This document shows, one piece after another, positions 20,378 through 27,118 of a DNA stretch of 64,000 nucleotides. The notes beneath the pieces are model-generated. The model had not been told where the DNA came from. It worked only from the letters and a program-made list of their open reading frames with translations, and did not search any database. The stretch lies in contig CACHQB010000002.1 in the NCBI GenBank assembly GCA_902581925.1, forward strand, positions 1 to 64,000, read 5' to 3'. Both the position numbers and the translations under genes were made by a program. Each line of letters starts with the position of its first letter. Position 1 is the stretch's first letter. The stretch is from an uncultured Pelagibacteraceae bacterium. Its GTDB lineage: Bacteria > Pseudomonadota > Alphaproteobacteria > Pelagibacterales > Pelagibacteraceae.

Positions 20378-21673
20378 ATGTTTCTCCACACCAAATTATC
20401 CTCAAGTAAAAAAAAAATTAGAGTAGCATTTGTTGGGTGTGGAAAATTTGTAAGTATGTTTCTAGCACAATTTAATCATTTAGAAAAAATTGAAATTGAC
20501 AGCATAATGGATATTAATATTAATCAAGCAAAAAAAAATTGTTTTAATAGTGGTTTAAAAAAAGAACAAATCAAAAAAATAAAGTTTTCTAAATCATTAG
20601 ATGAAATTTTAGATAGAAATATAGATATTTTTATAGAAGCGACAGGTAATCCGATCATAGGTACAGTTCATGCAGTTAAAATTATAAAAAATAAAAAACA
20701 TGTAATTTTAGTTAATGTTGAAGCAGACATAACATGTGGTAAATATCTTTCTGATTTAGCTAAAGAAAATAATGTTATTTGTTCAATGGCATATGGGGAT
20801 CAACCATCATTAATTTTAGAACAAATTGAATGGGCTAGATTAAATGGTTTTGAAGTTATTTGCGCAGGAAAAGGTACTAAGTATCATCCAAGTTTTGAAT
20901 ATTCAACACCTGATACTGTTTGGGGTCATTATGGTTTAACTAAGGATAGAGCAGAAAACGAGTCAGGCATGAATCCAAAAATGTTTAATAGCTTTTTATG
21001 TGGAGATAAATCTGCAATAGAAATGTGTGCTGTAAGTAATGCTGCTAATCTAAAATGTCCAAGCAATGGTTTAACTTTTCCACCTGTTGGTGTCTATGAC
21101 ATAGCGAAGAAAATGATTCCAAAAAAAGAGGGAGGATTAATTGAGACTGAAGGACAGGTTGAGGTAATTTCAAGTATTGATTTAGAAAAAAAAGATATTC
21201 AAAATGATTTGAGATGGGGCGTTTATATTGTTTTAAAAGCAAAAAATGAGTATGTGAAAAATTGTTTTAAAGATTATGGTATGGTTACAGATTCATCGGG
21301 AAATTATTCAGCAATATGGCGACCTTATCATTATATCGGATTAGAGCTTGCTCAATCCATTTATTCTATTGCACTGGACAATAGGGCAACTGGTTTTACA
21401 AAAAATTATAATAGTGAAGTTGCAAGTATTGCAAAAAAAGATCTAAAAAAAGGACAAAAACTGGATGGAGAGGGTGGATTTTGTGTTAGAGGTAAATTGA
21501 TAACTTCAGAAAAATCCAAAAAAGAAAAAATATTACCGTTGGGTCTTACTGATAACGCAATTTTGAAAAAAGACATTAGTAAAGATCAAATTATTAAACT
21601 TGAAGATGTTGAATTAAATTTACCTAAAGAAGTTATAGTAGCAAGAGATTACCAAAATAAATTACTGGAATAG
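20378..21673 (+). CDS. NAD(P)-dependent oxidoreductase with C-terminal SAF-like domain
   Basis: Rossmann RVAFVGCGKFVSMFLAQF, IDIFIEATGNPIIGTVHAV; C-term DNAILKKDISKDQIIKLEDVEL SAF-like. Confidence 0.75.
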   Translation: MFLHTKLSSSKKKIRVAFVGCGKFVSMFLAQFNHLEKIEIDSIMDININQAKKNCFNSGLKKEQIKKIKFSKSLDEILDRNIDIFIEATGNPIIGTVHAVKIIKNKKHVILVNVEADITCGKYLSDLAKENNVICSMAYGDQPSLILEQIEWARLNGFEVICAGKGTKYHPSFEYSTPDTVWGHYGLTKDRAENESGMNPKMFNSFLCGDKSAIEMCAVSNAANLKCPSNGLTFPPVGVYDIAKKMIPKKEGGLIETEGQVEVISSIDLEKKDIQNDLRWGVYIVLKAKNEYVKNCFKDYGMVTDSSGNYSAIWRPYHYIGLELAQSIYSIALDNRATGFTKNYNSEVASIAKKDLKKGQKLDGEGGFCVRGKLITSEKSKKEKILPLGLTDNAILKKDISKDQIIKLEDVELNLPKEVIVARDYQNKLLE

Positions 21674-22738
21674 ATGAAAAAATCTTTTTTCTATATCCTA
21701 ACTTTCTTTTTATCTTTAATATTTATCATTATCACCACTGAGATTTTTTTTGGTAATTGGTTTGGTGTTAATAAGTGGCAAAAAGCTTATTATCTAAATA
21801 TAGTACAAGACAGAAGGATTATTTATAAAGTTGACAATCTTTATGGTTTTAAAGAGAAAGAAATTTTACATACAAGAGACAAGTATGGTTTTAGAAAAAG
21901 TTGCAAAAACATAAATGAAATAAATGTAATTTCTATAGGGGGCTCTACAACAGATCAAAGATATATAAATGATGGCAAAACATTTCAAGATTATATAGAG
22001 AAATATTATAAAAAAAAAAATAAAAAAATTTGTATAGCTAACGCCGGAGTTTCAGGTCATACAACTTTTGGACATATTGAGTCATTTAAATCATGGTTTA
22101 GTTTAATAGAAAATTTTAATCCAAAATATTTTATTTTATATATTGGGTTAAATGATGTTGGACGACTATCAGTGAGAGATAAATTTGATACATTAGCTGT
22201 CGAGTCAACATTAAGAGAAAAATCTGCAATATACTATGTTTTAAGCAGGCTTAGAAATTATATACCAGAATTATTTAAATTTACGTCAGCTTATGGAATT
22301 AAAATTTCACCACCTAATCACCAGGATTATGTAATTAATAATTTAAGTAATGATATCGAAAAATTAAAAGATAAAAATGTAGAAATTTTTACAAAAAATT
22401 TTAATTTAATTTTAAATGAAATTAAAAAATATAATGGAATACCTATCTGTATAACTCAACCTCATCTTTATATAAATGAAAATAATTTAGGTTTAGAAGT
22501 TGGTTTTAACTATGATGGTACAAATTTTAATGGCAAAGACTTTAATTTTATCCTTAAAGAATTTAATAAAGTAATGAAAAAGTTATGCACAAAAGAAAAC
22601 AGTTTTTTTATAGAGATAGATATAAAAAAATTTGAAAGAGATGATTATTATGATAATGAACATTTAAATCCCATAGGAACTCTAAAACTTTCAAAGCATT
22701 TAATTGATCAATTTGAAAAACTAAAAATATTTTATTAA
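21674..22738 (+). CDS. SGNH/GDSL-hydrolase-like envelope protein
   Basis: N-terminal TM anchor; blocks SIGGSTTD, ANAGVSGHTTFGHIES, LYIGLNDVG, DNEHLNPIGTLKLSKHL match SGNH motifs. Confidence 0.75.
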   Translation: MKKSFFYILTFFLSLIFIIITTEIFFGNWFGVNKWQKAYYLNIVQDRRIIYKVDNLYGFKEKEILHTRDKYGFRKSCKNINEINVISIGGSTTDQRYINDGKTFQDYIEKYYKKKNKKICIANAGVSGHTTFGHIESFKSWFSLIENFNPKYFILYIGLNDVGRLSVRDKFDTLAVESTLREKSAIYYVLSRLRNYIPELFKFTSAYGIKISPPNHQDYVINNLSNDIEKLKDKNVEIFTKNFNLILNEIKKYNGIPICITQPHLYINENNLGLEVGFNYDGTNFNGKDFNFILKEFNKVMKKLCTKENSFFIEIDIKKFERDDYYDNEHLNPIGTLKLSKHLIDQFEKLKIFY

Positions 22739-22795
22739 TGATGGTTAACTTGTCATATTCAATATTATGTAGCTTTTTGAGAAAAAAGAAATTGT

Positions 22796-22904
22796 TAAAA
22801 AAATTTTACTTATTCCTCTTGTTCAATTATAAATATTAGCGTAAACACTCATGAAATTCATTAATGCCCTCGTGGTGAAATTGGTAGACTCAAAGGACTT
22901 AAAA
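22796..22904 (+). repeat. Repeat copy A: tRNA-Leu promoter region plus tRNA-Leu(UAA) 5' half (tRNA part 22866-22904)
   Basis: Matches the intact tRNA-Leu upstream region and first 39 nt of the tRNA (gccctcgtggtgaaattggtagactcaaaggacttaaaa) with few differences, then diverges in the anticodon loop. Confidence 0.95.
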
Positions 22905-22927
22905 GCCGAGGGATAGAAGTTAAAGTC

Positions 22928-22957
22928 AGTCCATAGCAGTCCAAGGTAGTCTAAACA
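22928..22957. repeat. Unit 1 left-end phased boxes: 3 x 10 bp (agtccatagc agtccaaggt agtctaaaca)
   Basis: AGTC at 22928, 22938 and 22948, exact 10-bp period. Confidence 0.8.
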
Positions 22958-23028
22958 TACTATAAAATCTCTTAAGTTTAATCTGGCTTTCAATTAATAT
23001 TGAAAAATAAGAACTATTAATTTGTTCA

Positions 23029-23060
23029 GACTATTACAGGACTATTACATAGAGAGATAA
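23029..23060. repeat. Unit 1 internal direct repeat: 11-bp doublet plus AGAGAGATAA
   Basis: gactattacag gactattacat agagagataa; matches 25725-25756 with 3 mismatches in 32. Confidence 0.9.
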
Positions 23061-23077
23061 TATCATATATTTTTATT

Positions 23078-23866
23078 ATGAAAAACATTCTACTAAATTT
23101 GGTTATTATTTTTATTTTACAATTATTTAGTGTTGTCAATGCAGAGACAGATAAATATAGCAAGTCTGATTTAGATCTAATTAATAAATTTAGTGATTAT
23201 GAAAAAAATTGTAAGCCTGTTGAAAGTAAAATATCTGCAAAACGTGTAATATGCATTAAAGTAACTGATGTTTTGGATCTGGGTGAATTTAGAGAAATCC
23301 AATCTTTTCCAGAGGGAATGTTAAAACAAAAACTTAATTGGACTATGCTTTCTAAAAAAGCAGGGCAAGAAGTCTATTCACTTTTTGTTAAAAGAGGTCC
23401 GCAGTATCATGCTAGATACCCTGGTGCTATGATTTTAGGAATGAGTTGGTACGAGATATTTTATTTAAATCAGTTAAAAAAAAACAAGAAAGTAATTGAA
23501 AGATTTATAACTTTTGGTCCAGATAATTATAAGAAATATAACAACCCTAAAGATCCATTAAATTCAATTAAAGCAAAAAATTTTCCTAAAAAACTTTTTC
23601 AAGAAGATGTGAGAAAGATATCTAAATTAATTAATAACAATAAAAGTAAAATTAAAATGCGAGAAGCATTAGGTTTTAGCAACGAAGACAAAATTGAGGA
23701 TGTGATTAAAAGTCAGTGGATACTTGGAAATTTTTTAAACAACGATAAACTCAAAGCAAAAAAAGTAATACTAGATCCTGAATTAAAAAAAAGAAAGATT
23801 TTAATAGCAAGATATAAAACAGCATTATCAAGGTATAAAAAGAAACTTGAAGAGAAAACAAACTAG
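23078..23866 (+). CDS. Hypothetical exported protein (cargo of unit 1)
   Basis: 262 aa, signal peptide MKNILLNLVIIFILQLFSVVNA; no family recognised. Confidence 0.75.
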   Translation: MKNILLNLVIIFILQLFSVVNAETDKYSKSDLDLINKFSDYEKNCKPVESKISAKRVICIKVTDVLDLGEFREIQSFPEGMLKQKLNWTMLSKKAGQEVYSLFVKRGPQYHARYPGAMILGMSWYEIFYLNQLKKNKKVIERFITFGPDNYKKYNNPKDPLNSIKAKNFPKKLFQEDVRKISKLINNNKSKIKMREALGFSNEDKIEDVIKSQWILGNFLNNDKLKAKKVILDPELKKRKILIARYKTALSRYKKKLEEKTN

Positions 23867-23868
23867 TT

Positions 23869-25698
23869 ATGAATAGTTATTTAAAAATATTTGTATTATT
23901 TTTACTAGTTGGTTTTAATGGTTCATTAAAAGCTCAAACTTTAGAAGAGCTATCTTCTGAAATAAATGAAATTAGAGAAGAAATTTCAAACCTAGATAAA
24001 AGTTCAAATATAGAGGCTATAAAAATTGATAAGTCACTTAAAGAATTAAATAAAGTTTTAGACTTCGTTGAAAAGCAGGTTGATACGAACGATATTGATA
24101 CAGCAATATCAAGCTTAAATATTGCTGAAAAAACTATTCAAGATATTTCAAAAGCTATTCCTGAATTATATTCAGTAGAAAAGGTTAAAGAAGGTAAAGA
24201 GTTTCCTGTTGAGCAAATTCAAGAAGTTATGATTATTTCAAAGAAAATAAAAAAAACAAAAATAAACAAAAATATAAAAATTTCTGAAGATATTATAAAT
24301 GTTAAATCTAAAGGCCTAGATGTTTTAGAGATATCTGATAGTATAAATCAAATAGGTATTAAAACTATTGATAGAAAAGAAATAATTAAATCAATAACAT
24401 TATCTAATCTAACAAATCCAACTTTAAGCGCAAAAGGTAAAAATCTTAAAAATTCTTTAAAGTCAGCAGGATTTTCTGATGATGAAATAAAGGATACTTT
24501 ATATGCCGCTGGCGAAGTCAACAGTCCAACTCTAAGAGGTAATTGGGCTGACAAGCTTAGCCCTCAAGGTCATCGCATTTATGTAAGTTTAGAAAGTGCT
24601 GGATTTTCAGATGCTGAAATAAGAGATGGAGTGTTTGGTGCGGGTGAGGTCGAAACACCAACATTAACAGGAACTTGGAAAGATGAATTAAGTCCTAGAG
24701 GTCATCGCATTTATGTAAGTTTAGAAAGTGCTGGATTTTCAGACTCTGAAATAAGAGATAAAGTTTATGCAGCGGGAGAAATTGATACACCAACATTAAC
24801 AGGAACTTGGAAAGATGAGTTAAGTCCTACAGCTCATGGTATTTATACAAGCATGGAAGATGGTGGTTTTTCAGATGCAGAAATAAGAGATGCACTTTAT
24901 GCAGCAGGAGAAATTGATACACCAACACCAACAGGAACTTGGACAGATGATTTAAGTCCAAAAGCATTTGGTATAGCGTCCTCAATGAAGGCAGGTGGTT
25001 TTTCAGATGATGAAATAAGAGATGCAGTTTATGCTGCAGGAGAAATTGACACTCCAACACTAACAGGAACTTGGACAGATGAGTTGAGCTCAACAGGGTT
25101 TGGTATAGCGTCCTCAATGAAGGCAGCAGGCTTTTCAGATGATGAAATAAGAGATGCAGTTTATGCTGCAGGAGAAATTGACACTCCAACATTGGACGGA
25201 ACTTGGAAAGATGAATTAAGTTCTGCAGGACATGGAATAGCAAAAAGTATGGAAGCAGCTGGATTTGATGATAATGAAATAAGAGATGCAGTTTATGCTG
25301 CAGGAGAAATTGAAACCCCAACATTGGACGGAACTTGGAAAGATGAATTAAGTTCTGCAGGACATGGAATAGCAAAAAGTATGGAAGCAGCTGGATTTGA
25401 TGATAATGAAATTAAAGATGCTGTTTACGCAGCAGGAGAAATTGATGCCCCATCTTTAACTGGTAGCTGGAAGGATGAACTAAACTCAGCTGGTCATGGT
25501 ATTGCTACTGCGATGGAGTCGGCTGGATTTAGCCAAGATGAAATAAGAGATGCTGTTTATGCTGCTGGTCATATTGATTCACCAACTCAAACTGGCACTT
25601 GGATGGATGAATTATCTCCTCAAGAACATGGTGTTGCTACTAGTTTAAAATCGGCTGGCTTTTCAGATCAAGAAATAAAAGATCACTTTGGAAAATGA
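23869..25698 (+). CDS. Exported tandem-repeat protein (cargo of unit 1)
   Basis: 609 aa, signal peptide MNSYLKIFVLFLLVGFNGSLKA, coiled-coil-like N-terminal region, then ten GF(S/D)xxEI motifs at a 44-aa period. Confidence 0.85.
   Translation: MNSYLKIFVLFLLVGFNGSLKAQTLEELSSEINEIREEISNLDKSSNIEAIKIDKSLKELNKVLDFVEKQVDTNDIDTAISSLNIAEKTIQDISKAIPELYSVEKVKEGKEFPVEQIQEVMIISKKIKKTKINKNIKISEDIINVKSKGLDVLEISDSINQIGIKTIDRKEIIKSITLSNLTNPTLSAKGKNLKNSLKSAGFSDDEIKDTLYAAGEVNSPTLRGNWADKLSPQGHRIYVSLESAGFSDAEIRDGVFGAGEVETPTLTGTWKDELSPRGHRIYVSLESAGFSDSEIRDKVYAAGEIDTPTLTGTWKDELSPTAHGIYTSMEDGGFSDAEIRDALYAAGEIDTPTPTGTWTDDLSPKAFGIASSMKAGGFSDDEIRDAVYAAGEIDTPTLTGTWTDELSSTGFGIASSMKAAGFSDDEIRDAVYAAGEIDTPTLDGTWKDELSSAGHGIAKSMEAAGFDDNEIRDAVYAAGEIETPTLDGTWKDELSSAGHGIAKSMEAAGFDDNEIKDAVYAAGEIDAPSLTGSWKDELNSAGHGIATAMESAGFSQDEIRDAVYAAGHIDSPTQTGTWMDELSPQEHGVATSLKSAGFSDQEIKDHFGK
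24450..25695 (+). repeat. In-frame tandem repeat, 132-bp (44-aa) period, about 9 full units plus a partial
   Basis: GF codons at about 24469, 24601, 24733, 24865 and onward, spaced 132 bp; two adjacent units (about 25190-25284 and 25322-25416) almost identical at DNA level. Confidence 0.95.
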
Positions 25699-25724
25699 TT
25701 TATCTTTATAGGATAATCTGGGAT

Positions 25725-25756
25725 AACTATTACAAGACTATTACACAGAGAGATAA
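25725..25756. repeat. Unit 1 terminal direct repeat: 11-bp doublet plus AGAGAGATAA
   Basis: aactattacaa gactattacac agagagataa; partner of 23029-23060. Confidence 0.9.
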
Positions 25757-25868
25757 ATTAAAAAAATTTTACTTATTAGACTTGTTCAATTATAAATATT
25801 AGCATAAATACTCATGAAATTCATTAATGCCCTCGTGGTGAAATTGGTAGACACAAAGGACTTAAAAT
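25746..25868 (+). repeat. Repeat copy B: right-end box, tRNA-Leu promoter and tRNA-Leu(UAA) 5' half (tRNA part 25829-25868)
   Basis: 123 bp matching 26996-27118 with 3 mismatches; tRNA similarity stops in the anticodon loop after cttaaaat. Confidence 0.97.
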
Positions 25869-25890
25869 AGTTTGAATTGAAGGATTTCCG

Positions 25891-25920
25891 AGTCTCTAAT
25901 GGTCTCTAATAGTCTTAATC
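25891..25920. repeat. Unit 2 left-end phased boxes: 3 x 10 bp (agtctctaat ggtctctaat agtcttaatc)
   Basis: AGTC/GGTC/AGTC at 25891, 25901 and 25911, exact 10-bp period. Confidence 0.85.
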
Positions 25921-25991
25921 CCTTATAATCCTATATGTTTTTAAATAATTAAATTATTTTTATTGGAAAATCTTTATAATTAATTTTCAGT

Positions 25992-26023
25992 TTCTCGGAA
26001 CAAACTCGGAAACAGAGAGATAA
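25992..26023. repeat. Unit 2 internal direct repeat: 11-bp doublet plus AGAGAGATAA
   Basis: ttctcggaaca aactcggaaac agagagataa; matches 26975-27006 with 3 mismatches in 32. Confidence 0.9.
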
Positions 26024-26050
26024 ATTTATGTTATATATTAACTCTTAAAT

Positions 26051-26233
26051 ATGAATAAAATTTTAGACTCTAAATTTATACCTTTAATAATATTTATTAT
26101 TTTAGTCCTTATAAACATAGATGCTCACCTTAATGATGGCTCTATTACTGGTTTGAATAGAGAGGGTTATATATTACCATTTGCAACTATAATAGCATTT
26201 ATCTATTCATTGGGTGTTTTTTTCAAAAAATGA
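26051..26233 (+). CDS. Small membrane protein, unit 2 cargo 1
   Basis: 60 aa with two hydrophobic segments (FIPLIIFIILVLINI; ILPFATIIAFIYSLGVFF); ATGA overlap with next gene. Confidence 0.6.
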   Translation: MNKILDSKFIPLIIFIILVLINIDAHLNDGSITGLNREGYILPFATIIAFIYSLGVFFKK

Positions 26234-26646
26234 AAATAAATAGTAATATACTAATATTTAGAAACTTAATAAAATATTATTTTTTAATATTCATTTTATT
26301 TTTAATTAAGGCATTTTTTTTCCCAGATGTATTTGTGCCAGAAGATTTAAAGTTTGTAATTAGAAAATATGAAGATGAAGTAATGACATACAGCTATCCA
26401 ATTGTATTAGCTGGAATATTATTTGCATTTATCTACCTTTTTTCATTTTTTATGCTTTATAAATTAAAAAAGAATTGGAGGATTATCCATATAATATCGT
26501 TAATTGTTACTTTGGTTTGCTTACTTGAGTACAGGTTTTCATTTGTTGACTCATTTGATTTTATATTTGAGGGTTTAATGTTTATGTTAGATGGTGCCAT
26601 AATATCTTTAGCTTTTTTTGGGACTGTTTCAAAAGAATTTAAATGA
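26230..26646 (+). CDS. Small polytopic membrane protein, unit 2 cargo 2
   Basis: 138 aa with about four predicted TM segments; ATGA overlaps with both neighbours. Confidence 0.65.
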   Translation: MKINSNILIFRNLIKYYFLIFILFLIKAFFFPDVFVPEDLKFVIRKYEDEVMTYSYPIVLAGILFAFIYLFSFFMLYKLKKNWRIIHIISLIVTLVCLLEYRFSFVDSFDFIFEGLMFMLDGAIISLAFFGTVSKEFK

Positions 26647-26945
26647 AGAAATCAATATTCGAGATTATTTTTATAATTTTTACATCCTTAGTACTTCTTG
26701 GTGTAACTTATTATTCAATAAATGGCAGTTTTGTACTTTGGAATAAAGAACCAACTTTCATAGATATATCTAATAGATCTGGATCGGGTACCCTTTTGAT
26801 AATTGTTAGCAATTTTCTTTATAGTATGTTTGGCATTTATGCCAATAAAGTAGCATCTGTTTGTTTATTCGCATTAGGTTTTTACTCATTTATCGTTTTT
26901 GTTTTATCAACAATAGGTAATATTGAAAATTTTAAAAAAAGATGA
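26643..26945 (+). CDS. Small membrane protein, unit 2 cargo 3
   Basis: 100 aa, hydrophobic termini (IIFIIFTSLVLLGVTYYSI; SVCLFALGFYSFIVFVLSTI); ATGA overlap with upstream gene. Confidence 0.65.
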   Translation: MKKSIFEIIFIIFTSLVLLGVTYYSINGSFVLWNKEPTFIDISNRSGSGTLLIIVSNFLYSMFGIYANKVASVCLFALGFYSFIVFVLSTIGNIENFKKR

Positions 26946-26974
26946 ATTAGATATCATCTAGGATTTTATAGGAT

Positions 26975-27006
26975 AACTCGGAACTAACTCGGAAACAGAG
27001 AGATAA
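26975..27006. repeat. Unit 2 terminal direct repeat: 11-bp doublet plus AGAGAGATAA
   Basis: aactcggaact aactcggaaac agagagataa; partner of 25992-26023. Confidence 0.9.
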
Positions 27007-27118
27007 AATAAAAAAATTTTACTTATTAAACTTGTTCAATTATAAATATTAGCATAAACACTCATGAAATTCATTAATGCCCTCGTGGTGAAATTGGTAG
27101 ACACAAAGGACTTAAAAT
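26996..27118 (+). repeat. Repeat copy C: right-end box, promoter and 5' half of the intact tRNA-Leu
   Basis: 123-bp match to copy B. Confidence 0.97.
27018..27046 (+). promoter_or_regulatory. Putative sigma70-type promoter of tRNA-Leu (copies at 22805-22833 and 25768-25796)
   Basis: TTTACT, 17-bp spacer, TATAAA; same spacing in all three repeat copies. Confidence 0.6.

Larger units (their letters stand above)
22905..25868 (+). mobile_element. Putative tRNA-Leu-targeting cargo element, unit 1 (no integrase visible)
   Basis: Bounded by tRNA-Leu 5'-half repeats A and B; contains phased boxes, a 32-bp direct repeat pair (23029-23060 and 25725-25756) and two cargo CDSs. Confidence 0.7.
25869..27118 (+). 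mobile_element. Putative tRNA-Leu-targeting cargo element, unit 2 (no integrase visible)
   Basis: Bounded by repeats B and C; same left-end and right-end layout and spacing as unit 1, different box sequences, different cargo. Confidence 0.7.

Noticed and set aside
17156-22738. Envelope island as prophage or part of the tRNA-Leu element
   Set aside because: No phage genes, and it lies upstream of repeat copy A, outside the repeat-bounded units.
24827-25375. Antisense 182-aa Leu/His-rich ORF
   Set aside because: Repetitive minus-strand shadow of the tandem-repeat coding sequence; unnatural composition.
24450-25695. 132-bp repeats as a CRISPR-like or satellite DNA array
   Set aside because: Repeats are in frame, 44 aa long, protein-level conserved and lack spacers; no cas genes.
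22866-25868. tRNA-Leu fragments A and B as additional functional tRNA genes or as two-piece/split tRNAs
   Set aside because: Both stop in the anticodon loop with no recognisable 3' half in trans; the intact gene at 27079 is sufficient.
22905-27118. Group I intron in tRNA-Leu(UAA) (known in cyanobacteria)
   Set aside because: The intact tRNA has no interruption, the promoter region is repeated as well, and inserts encode exported/membrane cargo with no recognised group I core.
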